A DNA stretch of 64,000 nucleotides from Giesbergeria sp. (GCF_028686475.1 NZ_JAQUCA010000003.1:1-64000); one strand, 5' to 3'. Shown: positions 33,507 through 44,190, counted from the stretch's first letter. Program-made: numbers and translations. The notes: generated by a model from the sequence alone, not told the origin.

Positions 33507-35495
33507 ATGCTAACGGCCCAGCCCCCCACCCCGTTTCGTCCTACGGAAAGGGCTTCTTTTATCAAGCGCCATTATTGGTTGTTGCCCGCTTTGCTGGCGC
33601 TGCTGTTTGTGCTGATGGTGGGGGCTTGGGCTTCGGTCAACGATGCCGCAGAACAGCGCGTTTTTCAGCAAACCTTGGCTTCGGATGCCGCCAGTGTAGA
33701 GGCCCAAATAGCCGCCCGCCTAGAGGTAGAACGGGCGCGTTTGCGCGATATGGCACGCCAATTGGCCCTCGACCCTGCAGGCCAGCGCCACAACTTTGCC
33801 GAACTGGCCGAGGTACAAGCCAGCTTACAGCGCTTGGCCAATCGCTTAGTTTGGTTGGACGACAACTGGCAGCTGTTGGCCCGTGCCGAGCGCCGCGTCC
33901 CGTGGCATGGTTTAGAAGACAGCGCCCACCTGCGTATCCAAATACGCGGCCAAGCTGAACATTTGGTCGTACCCGCCCCCGGCAGCCACGGCCAGCCGGG
34001 CGGCCAACTGCTGGCCCGCTATGACATCACCGACCTGCTGGGCAGCACCGACTTGGCTTGGCTCAATCGCCGCTACGAGGTCTCTTTTTTGTCTGAATTG
34101 GGCGAAGTCATCGCCACCACGGCGCAAACGCAACGCCCGGCGCACGGAACCCCATTTGAGCGCCGCTTAGCCTCATCGGCTGATACCCGTCTGGTTTTGC
34201 GCCCTTACGAAATGCCCTTGTTGTGGTGGCGCAGCCCGCGCACCTTTGCCCTGTTGGCGGGCCTGTTACTGCTGGGGCTGGCTGGCTCGTGGCTGTTGCG
34301 CCGCGAAATGCGGCGCGTGGCCCAAGCGGTGGCCGATGCCCAAACCGAAGCCGCTTGGCGGCAATCGATGGAAGATTCGGCCTTGGTAGGCTTGCGCGCC
34401 CGTGATGCCGAAGGCACCATTTTGTATGTGAATAAAACCCTGTGCGAGATGGTGGGCTACGCTGCCACCGAGTTGGTGGGGGCCACGCCACCACTGCCAT
34501 TTTGGCCACCCGATGCCATCGATGCCATGATGGCACGCAACCTAGACACCTTGGCCGGAGCCGCCCCGGCCACCGGCTTTGAGAGCCGCTGGCAGCACCG
34601 CGACGGCCATTTCATTGATGTGATGATTTTTGAGTCCCCGTTGCGCGACTTGCAAGGCCAGCCTATGGGCTGGATGGGTTCTATCGTGGACATCAGTGAC
34701 CGCAAGCGGCTGGAAGAAAAAAACCGCCGTTACACCGCATTGATGGCACAACATGCACGCCTGAATGATTTGGGCTTGCTGGCCTCCGAGTTAGCACATG
34801 AATTGAACCAGCCCTTAGCCACTGTGACGGCCTACAGCTCGGGCTTGTCGATGGCGATTCGCAAAATGCCCTCCGCTAGCCCCGACATTCTGGCCGCCTT
34901 GGATGCCCTGCAACAAAATGCGCGCAAGGCGGGCGACATCGTGCATTGGATTCGCCGCCAGACCAGCCGTACCCCCGCCGAACGCCAGCAGCTAAATATG
35001 GCGGCTTTGGTGGCCGAGGTAGTGCTCATGCACCGGCCTACCTTCCAGCAAGCAGGCATCGCCTTAGAGTATCCCTGCCCCAGCCAGATAGAGTACCCCG
35101 TGCTGGCCGACCGGGTTGGTTTAGAGCAGGTGTTGGGCAATTTATTGCGTAATGCCTTAGAGGCGCTATCAGAGCAGCCCCATCTGGCAGGGGCCGTGCG
35201 TTTAAGCATCACGGCACAGCAAGCAGCAGATGCGGCCAATCGCAACGTGGAAATCTCCGTGGCCGACAACGGGCCGGGCTTACAGGGGCGCAACATGGAC
35301 GACCTGTGCGCCACCTTCTATTCCACCAAAACCCAAGGCATGGGTTTGGGGCTGGGCATTTGTCGCTCGATTATCGAGGCACACGGCGGCAGCCTCACGG
35401 CCAGCGATGCAAAATCGGGCAGCGGCGCTGTATTTTGTTTTGTGTTGCCGCTGGCCTTACCACCCCTTGCACCCCCTCCAGAAACACCGCCATGA
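33507..35495 (+). CDS. dctS: Sensor histidine kinase DctS (C4-dicarboxylate sensing)
   Basis: A 662-residue kinase with TM1 (LLPALLALLFVLMVGAWASV), a large periplasmic sensor domain (~50-225), TM2 (ALLAGLLLLGLAGSWLL), a PAS/PAC domain (DSALVGLRARDAEGTILYVN), a HisKA-like region with HELNQPLATVTAYSSG, and a HATPase domain (DNGPGLQG, GMGLGLGICRSII). This matches the DctS/FixL-type layout. It overlaps dctR by four bases and lies next to dctP and dctA, so C4-dicarboxylate control is well supported by context. Confidence 0.88.
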   Translation: MLTAQPPTPFRPTERASFIKRHYWLLPALLALLFVLMVGAWASVNDAAEQRVFQQTLASDAASVEAQIAARLEVERARLRDMARQLALDPAGQRHNFAELAEVQASLQRLANRLVWLDDNWQLLARAERRVPWHGLEDSAHLRIQIRGQAEHLVVPAPGSHGQPGGQLLARYDITDLLGSTDLAWLNRRYEVSFLSELGEVIATTAQTQRPAHGTPFERRLASSADTRLVLRPYEMPLLWWRSPRTFALLAGLLLLGLAGSWLLRREMRRVAQAVADAQTEAAWRQSMEDSALVGLRARDAEGTILYVNKTLCEMVGYAATELVGATPPLPFWPPDAIDAMMARNLDTLAGAAPATGFESRWQHRDGHFIDVMIFESPLRDLQGQPMGWMGSIVDISDRKRLEEKNRRYTALMAQHARLNDLGLLASELAHELNQPLATVTAYSSGLSMAIRKMPSASPDILAALDALQQNARKAGDIVHWIRRQTSRTPAERQQLNMAALVAEVVLMHRPTFQQAGIALEYPCPSQIEYPVLADRVGLEQVLGNLLRNALEALSEQPHLAGAVRLSITAQQAADAANRNVEISVADNGPGLQGRNMDDLCATFYSTKTQGMGLGLGICRSIIEAHGGSLTASDAKSGSGAVFCFVLPLALPPLAPPPETPP

Positions 35496-36139
35496 ACACC
35501 ATTTTTCTCTGTGATGACGATGTGGGCGTGAGTGGTGCGCTGTCATTCTTATTGCGCCAATATGGTTTTGAGGTGCAGGCTTACAGCAGCGGCCCGGCCT
35601 TGCTCGCAGCCTTGGATGCCTTGCCGCCCCCAGTGCGTGGTGTCTTTTTGCTGGATGTGCGTATGGATCCGATGTCGGGGCCAGAAGTGCATGAACAGCT
35701 GTTGCAGCGCGGTTTACGCCAACGCAACCCTGTCATCTTTCTGAGTGGGCATGGCGACATTCCGATGGCCGTGGCAGCGATGGCCAAAGGTGCGCTGAAT
35801 TTTGTCGAAAAACCCTATGCCGACGACTCCTTGATTGCCATTTTGAGCGATGCGCTAGCGCAAGAAGCGCAATGGCAGGCAGCCGCGAAACGGGCTGAAT
35901 TTTTGCAATCGATGGTCGAGAGCCTCACCCCACAGCAGCGCCGCGTAGCAGTGCTGGTAGCGGCAGGGGACTTGAACAAAGTGATTGCTGCCAAGCTGGG
36001 CATATCCGAGCGCATGGTCGAAGTCCATCGCGCCAAAGTATTTGAGAAACTGGGGGTCGATTCCGCCGCCGCGCTAGCCACCACCGTAGCAGACATCCGT
36101 GCCTGCGGCTTGGAGCTACTGCCACCCGAGGCAGCCTAA
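35492..36139 (+). CDS. dctR: Response regulator DctR (FixJ/LuxR type)
   Basis: A 215-residue regulator with a receiver domain (acidic CDDD, phospho-Asp in LLDVRMDPMSG, Lys in FVEKPYADD) and a LuxR-type helix-turn-helix (LTPQQRRVAVLVAAGDLNKVIAAKLGISERMVEVHRAK). ATG 35492 overlaps the dctS stop (ATGA). Its likely target is the convergent dctA gene, and perhaps dctP. It ends at a strong hairpin shared with dctA. Confidence 0.9.
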   Translation: MNTIFLCDDDVGVSGALSFLLRQYGFEVQAYSSGPALLAALDALPPPVRGVFLLDVRMDPMSGPEVHEQLLQRGLRQRNPVIFLSGHGDIPMAVAAMAKGALNFVEKPYADDSLIAILSDALAQEAQWQAAAKRAEFLQSMVESLTPQQRRVAVLVAAGDLNKVIAAKLGISERMVEVHRAKVFEKLGVDSAAALATTVADIRACGLELLPPEAA

Positions 36140-36182
36140 AAAAACAACCAGCCGCAGCAGATACTCTCTGCTGCGGCTGGTT
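36137..36182 (-). terminator. Strong terminator between dctA and dctR
   Basis: A perfect 15-bp stem, AACCAGCCGCAGCAG at 36146-36160 with its complement at 36168-36182, closes a seven-base loop. On the minus strand a run of seven T follows, so it is a full intrinsic terminator for dctA. For dctR the hairpin is present but the T run is not. Confidence 0.92.
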
Positions 36183-36206
36183 GGCGTATGGAGATGGTGG
36201 GCAGAT

Positions 36207-37556
36207 TTAGCGCGCAGCAGCAGGCACGGCCATATGCTCTTGGCGCTCATCCATCAACACTTCTGGCTCTTGGGCTTCAACCAGAGTAGGAGCATCCAAG
36301 CCTTGTTGCAAGCGTTGCATATCCAAATCACCCGTCCACTTGGCTACCACCAAGGTCGCGACACCGTTGCCGACCAGATTGGTCAGGGCGCGGGCTTCAG
36401 ACATAAAACGGTCGATGCCCAAAATCAGTGCCAAACCAGCCACTGGCACACCACCCACCGCCGACAGCGTGGCCGCCAGCACAATAAAGCCACTGCCCGT
36501 AATACCGGCTGCCCCCTTAGAGGTCAGCAACAACACCGCCAACAGCGTCAATTGCTGTGTCAAGGTCATGGGGGTGTCGGTGGCTTGGGCAATAAACACC
36601 GCCGCCATCGTCAGGTAAATCGAAGTGCCATCCAAATTGAACGAGTAGCCAGTCGGAATTACCAAGCCGACCACCGATTTGCGTGCGCCCAAGTTTTCCA
36701 GCTTTTCCATCATGCGTGGCAACACCGATTCGGACGACGAAGTGCCTAGCACAATCAACAATTCTTCTTTGATGTAGCGGATGAACTTGACGATGCTAAA
36801 GCCATGCAAACGGCTGATGATGCCCAGCACCACAAAAACAAACAGCAGGCAGGTCAAGTAGAAGGTACCCATTAGTTTGCCCAGCGAGAACAGCGAGGCA
36901 ATGCCGTACTTGCCAATGGTGAAGGCCATGGCACCAAAGGCACCCACAGGGGCCACCTTCATGATGATGCCTACGATGTCAAACAGCACATGCGAGAAGC
37001 GTTCGATAAAGTCAAACACCAACGTGCCTCGGCCACCAAACTTGTGCAGGGCAAAGCCAAACAGCACTGAGAACAGCAGCACTTGCAAAATCTCGCCCTT
37101 GGCAAAGGCATCTACCACCGAGGTTGGAATCACATTCAGCAGAAAATCAACCGTGCCCTGCATTTTGCCGGGGGCGGTGTAGGCGGCGATGCCCTTGGTA
37201 TCCAAGGTGCTGGGGTCTACGTGCATGCCGTTGCCCGGTTGCAGCAGATTGACCACGACCAGCCCAATCACCAAAGCAATGGTGGACACAATTTCAAAAT
37301 ACAGCAGCGCTAAACCGCCAGTTTTGCCGACTTTTTTCATGTCCTCCATACCGGCAATGCCCACCACCACGGTACAAAAGATGATGGGGGCAATAATCAT
37401 CTTGATGAGCTTGATAAAGCCATCGCCCAGGGGCTTCATATCGGCCCCCAATTGCGGATAAAAATGGCCCAAGCACACGCCCGCAATCACGGCGATGAGT
37501 ACCTGAACATAAAGAGAGTGGTAAAACGGCTTGCGTTGCCCCGTTGGTGACGACAT
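36207..37556 (-). CDS. dctA: C4-dicarboxylate:cation symporter DctA
   Basis: A 449-residue secondary transporter of the DAACS family that takes up succinate, fumarate and malate across the inner membrane. Visible signatures are [38 protein letters not shown], the serine-rich hairpin [14 protein letters not shown], and the [20 protein letters not shown] motif. The length is normal. The nearby dctS-dctR pair is the likely regulator. The 146-bp gap upstream (37557-37702) would hold the promoter, but I could not define a clear operator there. Confidence 0.95.
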   Translation of the reverse strand: MSSPTGQRKPFYHSLYVQVLIAVIAGVCLGHFYPQLGADMKPLGDGFIKLIKMIIAPIIFCTVVVGIAGMEDMKKVGKTGGLALLYFEIVSTIALVIGLVVVNLLQPGNGMHVDPSTLDTKGIAAYTAPGKMQGTVDFLLNVIPTSVVDAFAKGEILQVLLFSVLFGFALHKFGGRGTLVFDFIERFSHVLFDIVGIIMKVAPVGAFGAMAFTIGKYGIASLFSLGKLMGTFYLTCLLFVFVVLGIISRLHGFSIVKFIRYIKEELLIVLGTSSSESVLPRMMEKLENLGARKSVVGLVIPTGYSFNLDGTSIYLTMAAVFIAQATDTPMTLTQQLTLLAVLLLTSKGAAGITGSGFIVLAATLSAVGGVPVAGLALILGIDRFMSEARALTNLVGNGVATLVVAKWTGDLDMQRLQQGLDAPTLVEAQEPEVLMDERQEHMAVPAAAR

Positions 37557-37702
37557 GGGTGTCCCCTGCTACAGAAGTGGGTAAAAACAGCGCTTTTGTC
37601 AGCGCCGGTCAATACCCGTAACGATAAGCAGCGGGGGCTATTCGGCCAAGTGTGGGGTTCCACATCAGGGTTTACCCTTAATCACCCATATCATCCAGTT
37701 CA

Positions 37703-38155
37703 TCAAGCGTTGTCTGGCGCAATGCGTAGCGGCAGCGTTACTGGCCCATCGTTGAGCAGATGTACCTGCATATCGGCGGCAAACTGGCCGGTTTGCACGT
37801 TGGGATGCAAGGCGTGGGCTTGGGCGACAAAATAATCGTACAGGCGCTGGCCGTCTTGCGGGCTGGCAGCTTGGGTAAAACTGGGCCGGTTGCCGCTGCT
37901 GGTGTCCGCCGCCAAAGTGAACTGGCTAACGATGAGCAAGCCACCGCCGATGTCTTGCACACTGCGGTTCATTTTGCCCGCTTCATCGGCAAAAATACGC
38001 AATTTGAGCAATTTGGCCAGCAGGCGGTCGGCTTGGGCATTGCTGTCGCCGCGCTCGGCACACAGCAGCACCAACAGACCGGGGCCAATCTGGCCGATGG
38101 TCTGGCCGTCCACCTCGACATGGGCGTGGCGTACCCGTTGCAATAAACTTATCAT
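37703..38155 (-). CDS. dtd: D-aminoacyl-tRNA deacylase
   Basis: A 150-residue Dtd that removes D-amino acids from mischarged tRNA. It has the characteristic [21 protein letters not shown] motif and the start [17 protein letters not shown]. The common C-terminal Gly-Pro motif region reads [11 protein letters not shown]. It overlaps the CDF transporter gene by four bases and forms the last gene of the dbpA-CDF-dtd operon. Confidence 0.95.
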   Translation of the reverse strand: MISLLQRVRHAHVEVDGQTIGQIGPGLLVLLCAERGDSNAQADRLLAKLLKLRIFADEAGKMNRSVQDIGGGLLIVSQFTLAADTSSGNRPSFTQAASPQDGQRLYDYFVAQAHALHPNVQTGQFAADMQVHLLNDGPVTLPLRIAPDNA

Positions 38156-39117
38156 GGCAGAGAGGGACTAGGAGCCGTTCCCGGCTCTATATAGGCTTCA
38201 ACGTTAATCGGCAGCAACTGTATGCTGGTACGCAGGCCGGGCACAGCAGCCATCAGGGCTTGTTCTACCTGACCGCGCAAGGCAGCGGCATGGGACAAAC
38301 TCCAATGGCCGGGGATGTGCATGTGCAAATCCACAAAGCGCCGTTGACCAGCCATGCGCGTGTGGATATGGTCAAAACGGATAGAAAAGCCGGGGCTGGT
38401 GTGGGCGTTATGCTGGCTTAAAAAGCCGCCCAAAGTTTGCTCAATCGTGGCCAGCACTTCAGGCTCTACCGCTTCGTCCATCAGGCCCTGCGAGGAGCGC
38501 CAGACCAAATGCACTCCTTCTTTCAGAATGTTCAGGGCCACGCCTATCGCTACCAGTGGGTCGAGCCAACTCCAGCCCGTCAGGGCCACCGCCCCCAGCC
38601 CCAACACCACCCCGGCAGAAGTCCAAACATCGGTAAACAGGTGCCGGGCATCGGCCTCTAGGGCAATCGAGCGGTGCTGGCGCGCGGCGCGCAGCATCAC
38701 CCACGCCAAGCCGCCATTGAGCAGTGAGCTGAACACCGACAAGGCCAAACCCCAGCCCATTTGCTCTAGCGGCTGTGGGGCCAACAGGCGCTGAATCGCC
38801 GTCCACAAAATGGCCCCAGCAGCGACAAAAATCAGCATCCCCTCAAAAGCAGAGGAAAAATACTCGGCCTTGTGGTGACCATAGGGGTGGTTGTCGTCTG
38901 CTGGGCGGGCCGCTACCGTCACCATCAGCACGCCAAACAGGGCGCTGGCCAAATTGACCACTGACTCCATCGCATCCGATAACAAGCCCACCGAGCCGGT
39001 GATGTACCACGCCAGCGTTTTCAGGGCCATCGTGGTCAGAGCCATGCCCACCGAGACCCATAACAAATTGCGTGGTGTCATCCACGCTGGCAGCGGTACT
39101 TTGGGGGATGTGGGCAT
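38152..39117 (-). CDS. Cation diffusion facilitator (CDF) metal efflux transporter
   Basis: A 321-residue protein with six membrane helices and CDF metal sites: [10 protein letters not shown] in TM2, [14 protein letters not shown] after it, and [17 protein letters not shown] in TM5. A cytoplasmic C-terminal domain with [22 protein letters not shown] follows. It exports divalent cations such as Zn, Fe or Mn. The metal cannot be fixed from sequence, although the HxxxD-like site in TM5 is compatible with zinc. It sits 10 bp after dbpA and overlaps dtd. Confidence 0.88.
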   Translation of the reverse strand: MPTSPKVPLPAWMTPRNLLWVSVGMALTTMALKTLAWYITGSVGLLSDAMESVVNLASALFGVLMVTVAARPADDNHPYGHHKAEYFSSAFEGMLIFVAAGAILWTAIQRLLAPQPLEQMGWGLALSVFSSLLNGGLAWVMLRAARQHRSIALEADARHLFTDVWTSAGVVLGLGAVALTGWSWLDPLVAIGVALNILKEGVHLVWRSSQGLMDEAVEPEVLATIEQTLGGFLSQHNAHTSPGFSIRFDHIHTRMAGQRRFVDLHMHIPGHWSLSHAAALRGQVEQALMAAVPGLRTSIQLLPINVEAYIEPGTAPSPSLP

Positions 39118-39126
39118 AGGAGACGC

Positions 39127-40524
39127 TTATACCAGCCGTGCCTTAACGCTCTTACCTTTGACGCGACCTGTGTTTAACCGATGCACCACCTGCTCGGCAA
39201 TGCCGCGCTCCACGGCCACATAGGTAGAAAACTCATTGACGTTGATTTTGCCTACCTGCTCGCGCGTGAAGCCCATCTCGCCGGTCAGAGCGCCCAACAC
39301 ATCACCTGCGCGGATTTTTTCTTTGCGTCCGCCAATGATTTGCACCGTGGTCATCGGCGGCAACAGCGGGCCACCAGGGGCTGGTGTCAGTTCGGTCAGC
39401 GCTGTCCATTCGGACGGGCGGCCTTGCAGCACTTCGATTTTGCCGACGCTGCCCATCTCGTCCATGCTGGCCAAATTGAGCGCCAAGCCTTCGGCATCAC
39501 CCCGGCCAGTGCGGCCAATGCGGTGGATATGCACTTCGGGGTCGGGGGTTACATCCACGTTTATCACGGCGGCCAGCTGGGCAATATCCAAGCCGCGCGC
39601 GGCCACGTCGGTGGCTACCAGCACGGCGCAACTGCGGTTGGCAAATTGCACCAAGACTTGGTCACGCTCGCGCTGTTCTAGCTCGCCATACAGGGCCAAG
39701 GCGCTGATGCCTTGTGCCTGCAAGACTTCGACCAAATCGCGGCATTGTTGCTTGGTGTTGCAAAATGCCAGCGTGGATTCTGGCCGAAAATGCGCCAATA
39801 ACTGCCCGACGGCGTGCAGGCGTTCGCTGTCCTTGACCTCGTACCAGCGCTGGTCAATTTTGCTGGCGCTGTGTTGCGCCTGCACGCTAATTTGCTGCGG
39901 GTTCTTCATGAACTGCTGGCTGAGTTTGGCGATGCCCTCGGGGTAAGTGGCCGAGAACAACAGCGTTTGGCGCTCTTTGGGGCATTGGCGCGCTACAGTG
40001 GCGATGTCGTCAAAAAAACCCATGTCCAACATGCGGTCGGCTTCGTCCAGCACCAAGGTATTGAGCTGCTCTAAAGACAGGTTTTGGCGCTCCAAATGGT
40101 CCATCACCCGCCCCGGCGTGCCCACCACAATATGTGCGCCATGCGACAGGCTTTGTGCTTGGCCGCGCAAGGGTACGCCACCGCACAGAGTTACCACTTT
40201 GATGTTGTCTTCGGCACGCGCTAGGCGGCGGATTTCGGCACTCACTTGGTCGGCCAGCTCGCGCGTCGGGCACAGTACCAAGGCTTGCACGCCAAAGCAG
40301 CGCGCATTGAGCCGGGCCAGCAGGGCCAGCCCAAAAGCCGCCGTTTTGCCGCTGCCGGTGCTGGCTTGGGCGATGAGGTCTTGCCCCAGCAAGGCGGCAG
40401 GTAAGCTGGCCGCCTGAATCGGGGTCATTTGCAAGTAGCCCAGTTGTTGCAAATTGGCCAAAGTGGCCGGGCTGAGCGCCAAGGCGCTAAAGTCGGTGGC
40501 GCGGTGCGCGGGGGTGGAAGTCAT
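39127..40524 (-). CDS. dbpA: ATP-dependent RNA helicase DbpA
   Basis: A 465-residue DEAD-box helicase acting in 50S ribosome assembly. It has motif I ASTGSGKTAA, DEAD as VLDEADRMLD, SAT as LFSATYP, and HRIGRTGRG, plus the C-terminal DbpA RNA-binding domain (GGRKEKIRAGDVLGALTG...) that targets 23S rRNA helix 92. The ATG at 40524 gives the normal family length. The open frame runs 247 codons further upstream, but only as the antisense of the Fic gene. Confidence 0.93.
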   Translation of the reverse strand: MTSTPAHRATDFSALALSPATLANLQQLGYLQMTPIQAASLPAALLGQDLIAQASTGSGKTAAFGLALLARLNARCFGVQALVLCPTRELADQVSAEIRRLARAEDNIKVVTLCGGVPLRGQAQSLSHGAHIVVGTPGRVMDHLERQNLSLEQLNTLVLDEADRMLDMGFFDDIATVARQCPKERQTLLFSATYPEGIAKLSQQFMKNPQQISVQAQHSASKIDQRWYEVKDSERLHAVGQLLAHFRPESTLAFCNTKQQCRDLVEVLQAQGISALALYGELEQRERDQVLVQFANRSCAVLVATDVAARGLDIAQLAAVINVDVTPDPEVHIHRIGRTGRGDAEGLALNLASMDEMGSVGKIEVLQGRPSEWTALTELTPAPGGPLLPPMTTVQIIGGRKEKIRAGDVLGALTGEMGFTREQVGKINVNEFSTYVAVERGIAEQVVHRLNTGRVKGKSVKARLV

Positions 40525-40629
40525 GCGCCCGATTATCGACGCTGGCACCCACTGCACCACCGCTGCACCATCGCCACGGCAAGCGGGCTTAAAAAGCCGC
40601 CGTGCGGTGATTAGCGCCATAATCGCCGC

Positions 40630-41760
40630 ATGAATTGCGGTGATTACGCTTATATCTGGCAAGCCCCCGACTGGCCACACTGGCGCTACGACTTGGCTGC
40701 CTTGGTAGAGCCACTGGCGCAGGTTAGCCGGGCGCAGGGTTTGCTGCTCGGGCGGCTGGCGGATGTCGGCTTGGGGCTGCGTGACCAAGCCAGCTTGGCC
40801 ACTTGGACCGACGATGTGCTCAACACCAGCAAAATCGAAGGCGAACATCTGGATGTGGCCTCGGTGCGCTCCTCGATTGCGCGCCGTTTGGGGGTGGATA
40901 TTGGCTCTTTGGCCCCCGTCGATCGGCATGTGGAGGGCGTGGTCGAGATGGTGCTGGATGCCACTGCCAACAGTGCTGCACCCCTGAGCGCACAACGCCT
41001 GTTTGGCTGGCACGCTGCGCTGTTTCCTACTGGGTATTCTGGTTTGAGCCAAATCAGTATCGGCAGCTGGCGCGATGATGCCAATGGGCCAATGCAAGTA
41101 GTTTCCGGCCCCATCGGTCGGCAAACCATCCATTTTGAAGCACCACCGGCCCAGCGTTTGCCCGAGGAAATGGCACGTTTTTTGGCTTGGATCAATACCC
41201 CCACCCCCACCGAGTCCAGCTTGGTGCGCGCCGGATTGGGGCATTTGTGGTTTGTCACGCTGCACCCGTTTGACGACGGCAATGGCCGCATCGCGCGTGC
41301 GATAGGCGATTTATTACTGGCGCGCGCCGATGGCAGCCCGCAACGCTTTTATAGCCTGTCGGCCCAAATTCAGCGTGAACGCAAAGCCTATTACGAGATG
41401 TTGGAACGCACGCAAAAGGGTTCTTTAGAGGTCACAGACTGGCTGCAATGGTTTCTGCACATGCTGGCACAAGCCTTGCGACTGGCCCATCACACCTTAG
41501 ATGCCGTGCTGCACAAAGCGCAGTTTTGGCAGCGCCTGTCAGGGCTTAGCCTGAATCCTCGGCAAATCAAGGTGCTGAATCGTTTGCTGGATGGCTTTGA
41601 AGGCAAACTGACCAGCCGCAAATGGGCCGCCTTGGGCAAATGCTCGACCGATACTGCCCTGCGTGATATTACCGAGCTGGTGGCGCTGGGCGTGCTGCAC
41701 CGCTCAGACGCTGGCGGGCGCAGTAGCAGTTACGGATTAGCGTTTACCCAAGCGCAGTGA
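40630..41760 (+). CDS. Fic-domain protein with DUF4172 N-terminus
   Basis: A 376-residue Fic protein. The catalytic motif HPFDDGNGRIAR, with His near residue 213, is complete, so it can AMPylate or otherwise modify a target. The N-terminal DUF4172-like domain contains TSKIEGEHL, which matches the inhibitory helix pattern (S/T)-x-x-x-E-(G/N) of class II Fic proteins, so it is probably self-inhibited. The C-terminus looks like a winged helix. There is no separate antitoxin gene. It starts 105 bp from the divergent dbpA. The target is unknown. Confidence 0.9.
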   Translation: MNCGDYAYIWQAPDWPHWRYDLAALVEPLAQVSRAQGLLLGRLADVGLGLRDQASLATWTDDVLNTSKIEGEHLDVASVRSSIARRLGVDIGSLAPVDRHVEGVVEMVLDATANSAAPLSAQRLFGWHAALFPTGYSGLSQISIGSWRDDANGPMQVVSGPIGRQTIHFEAPPAQRLPEEMARFLAWINTPTPTESSLVRAGLGHLWFVTLHPFDDGNGRIARAIGDLLLARADGSPQRFYSLSAQIQRERKAYYEMLERTQKGSLEVTDWLQWFLHMLAQALRLAHHTLDAVLHKAQFWQRLSGLSLNPRQIKVLNRLLDGFEGKLTSRKWAALGKCSTDTALRDITELVALGVLHRSDAGGRSSSYGLAFTQAQ

Positions 41761-41864
41761 GCTGGCATGGCTAAGGCGCAAACAGCGGATTAGGCGGCGT
41801 GCAGTGGCAGGCACCGCCCCTGTCCGTGCCTCTTTTTGAGCCCAAATTGAGAATTGCTGCAACG

Positions 41865-43145
41865 CTACCACATCAGCGCCAGCAGCGTACCCACAAAGCC
41901 CAAGGTGTGGGCAAACAGCCCCGGTGCCAAGGCCAGCGCATAGCGCCAACCGCCACTGGCCCAAGCCACGGTGCTTTTGCTAAAGGCGTGGACCACCATC
42001 GCGGCGGACAAGGCCCAGACAATCTGTGTGGCCTCGGGGCTGCCGGGTACACCCACCGTGAGCAAGGCCGCCGTGACGGCGTGGATGTCGGCCAACGCCG
42101 CCACCAGCGTGCCCACCATCACCCCGGTGTCGCCCAGCCACAGACGCAATCCATGCACCCCAGCCTGAATGGCCGTGAGCAGCAGCACAATCAGGGCGGC
42201 ATCGCGCAGGCGGAACAAATCGGTATCTGGCGGCGGGCCGTTGGTGCTGGCGGCATCACCGCTGGCAGGGGGCGTGGCATAGCGCCACACCATCCAGCCG
42301 CCCCACAGTGCGGCCACGCCACTGCCAATCAAGGCGGGCAGCCAGAGCGACAAAATCCACGCCGGTTGGATGGTGCCGCCAATAATCACAATTTGGGTGG
42401 TGGTGCCCACGCAAGAGAGCAAAGCCGCCCCCGCTTGCAGCTTGTGCGAGCCTTGCGTGGTGCGTAGCTCCATACCCAAACTGCCAATGGTGGCGGTGCT
42501 AGAGACAAAACCCGAGGCCAGTGCCGACAACGCCACCGCTTGGCGCGCCTGCAACAAGCGTCGCCCCACATGGGCCAGCGATTGAATCAGCAGCAGCACA
42601 ATCAGCAGCTTCATCACCAATTGCGGGTTCAATACCGGCCCCCACAGTGGGCGGTCGGGCAGCAGCGGCATCACCAGCAGCGCCAGCGCGCCCAAAATCA
42701 ACCCGCCTTGCACCTCGCCGGGGCGCAACCAATCGCGGGCAAACTGGTGCAGGGCATTGCGCGCCGCCAGCAAGCCCGTCACCATCACCGTCAGGCCCGA
42801 GGCCAACATCGGCGCTTGCACCGCCATCACGCCAATCAAATAGGCCATGAACAGGGCAATCTCGGTGGTTACGCCGGGAGAATCGGAGCGGTCGTAGGCG
42901 TAGGCCACAATGCTGATGAGGGCCACAAAAGCCGCGCCTACCGCCATCAACACTTGTGAGCCTAAAAAGGCCGTACAGGCCCCCGTAAGCGAGGCCAAGG
43001 CAAAGGAGCGCATTCCCGCCATTACCTTCTTAGATTGGCCATCTTTGCGCCGCTCGCGCTCAATGCCCATCAGCAAACCGCAGCCCAAAGCCACGGCCAG
43101 TCCGCTCAGTGCAGACACATCACCCGAAAAACTGGATGCTTCCAT
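41865..43145 (-). CDS. MgtC/SapB-like and DUF4010 membrane protein
   Basis: A 426-residue integral membrane protein of about 12 helices. The N-terminal half resembles MgtC/SapB ([17 protein letters not shown]..., [13 protein letters not shown]) and the C-terminal half is DUF4010 ([36 protein letters not shown]). The function is unknown. Transport of an ion or small solute is a reasonable guess only. The start at 43145 follows GGAGACCCTCCT. The frame continues 140 codons further upstream only because it lies opposite panB. Confidence 0.82.
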   Translation of the reverse strand: MEASSFSGDVSALSGLAVALGCGLLMGIERERRKDGQSKKVMAGMRSFALASLTGACTAFLGSQVLMAVGAAFVALISIVAYAYDRSDSPGVTTEIALFMAYLIGVMAVQAPMLASGLTVMVTGLLAARNALHQFARDWLRPGEVQGGLILGALALLVMPLLPDRPLWGPVLNPQLVMKLLIVLLLIQSLAHVGRRLLQARQAVALSALASGFVSSTATIGSLGMELRTTQGSHKLQAGAALLSCVGTTTQIVIIGGTIQPAWILSLWLPALIGSGVAALWGGWMVWRYATPPASGDAASTNGPPPDTDLFRLRDAALIVLLLTAIQAGVHGLRLWLGDTGVMVGTLVAALADIHAVTAALLTVGVPGSPEATQIVWALSAAMVVHAFSKSTVAWASGGWRYALALAPGLFAHTLGFVGTLLALMW

Positions 43146-43265
43146 AGGAGGGTCTCCTTTGCTGTGGCACTTGCAAAACACAGCCCGCCAAAGCGGGTTG
43201 CCATTTTTTTGCATGAAGGCCCATATTACACTCGGAAATCTTATGTAATTTGTGAGTTGGCCCCC

Positions 43266-44138
43266 ATGCCCCCCTCTGCCACCACCCCCTATGGCACTCT
43301 GCCACCCGCATCGCCACTGCCACAGCGGCGCCCAGTGAGTTTGCCGCGCCTGCAACAAATGCGCGAAGCGGGTGACAAAATCACCATGCTCACCGCCTAC
43401 GATGCCACTTTTGCCGCCGTGGCCGATGCCGCTGGCGTAGAGTGCCTGCTGGTGGGCGACTCCCTCGGTATGGTCTGCCAAGGCTTGGCCAGCACCGTGG
43501 GCGTGACGCTGGAGACCATGATTTACCACACCGACAGCGTAGCCCGTGGTCTGCGCCGGGTGCAAGGCACCGCCTGGGTGGTGAGTGATTTACCCTTTGG
43601 CAGCTACCACGAATCCAAAGAGCAGGCCATGCGTAGCGCCTCGGCCCTGATGCACGCGGGCGCGCACATGGTCAAGCTCGAAGGCGGTGGCTGGACGACC
43701 GAGACGGTGCGCTTTCTGGTCGAGCGTGGCATCCCCGTCTGCGCCCACTTGGGCCTGACGCCGCAAACCGTCCATGCCTTGGGCGGCTACCGCGTGCAAG
43801 GCAAGGGCGAGCAAGCAGCACAAATTTTGCGCCGCCATGCCCACGAGTTGCAAGACGCTGGGGCCAGTATGGTGGTATTAGAAATGGTGCCAGCGCAGTT
43901 GTCGGCAGAACTAACGCAAGAGCTGCAACACTGCCACACCATTGGCATTGGCGCGGGCAGTGGCACTGCTGGCCAAGTGCTGGTGTTACACGATATGTTG
44001 GGCATGAACTTGGGCAAGATGGCCAAGTTTGTGCATAACTTTATGCAGGATGCTGGCAGCGTGCGTGGGGCCATGCAAGCCTATGTGCGTGCTGTCAAAG
44101 ACGGCAGCTTTCCCAACAACGCACAGCACGCTTGGTAA
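43266..44138 (+). CDS. panB: 3-methyl-2-oxobutanoate hydroxymethyltransferase
   Basis: PanB makes ketopantoate from 2-oxoisovalerate for pantothenate and CoA synthesis. The 290-residue protein has [28 protein letters not shown] (metal ligand Asp), [11 protein letters not shown], and [21 protein letters not shown]. The start at ATG 43266 leaves a 25-residue N-terminal extension before the conserved core, which is common in this group. panC follows after 70 bp, but with a terminator hairpin between them. Confidence 0.95.
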   Translation: MPPSATTPYGTLPPASPLPQRRPVSLPRLQQMREAGDKITMLTAYDATFAAVADAAGVECLLVGDSLGMVCQGLASTVGVTLETMIYHTDSVARGLRRVQGTAWVVSDLPFGSYHESKEQAMRSASALMHAGAHMVKLEGGGWTTETVRFLVERGIPVCAHLGLTPQTVHALGGYRVQGKGEQAAQILRRHAHELQDAGASMVVLEMVPAQLSAELTQELQHCHTIGIGAGSGTAGQVLVLHDMLGMNLGKMAKFVHNFMQDAGSVRGAMQAYVRAVKDGSFPNNAQHAW

Positions 44139-44163
44139 GCACCCCAGCACCGGGTTTTGCTTT

Positions 44164-44190
44164 GGCGGAATAATCCGCCTTTTGTTTTTT
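44164..44190 (+). terminator. Intrinsic terminator between panB and panC
   Basis: GGCGGA (44164-44169), loop ATAA, TCCGCC (44174-44179), then TTTTGTTTTTT. This has the form of a rho-independent terminator, yet panC starts only 19 bp later. It may end most panB transcripts and allow partial readthrough into panC. Confidence 0.75.

Noticed and set aside
39127-41265. A 712-codon leftward frame covering dbpA and running over the Fic gene
   Set aside because: Only the part from 40524 has helicase motifs and normal DbpA length. The rest is the antisense of a gene with a complete Fic motif.
41761-41864. Possible small gene or terminator between the Fic and DUF4010 genes
   Set aside because: No ORF with a ribosome site and no stem with a T run is visible.
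43146-43565. N-terminal extension of the DUF4010 gene over panB
   Set aside because: It has no conserved content, lies opposite the PanB N-terminus, and the start at 43145 has the better context.
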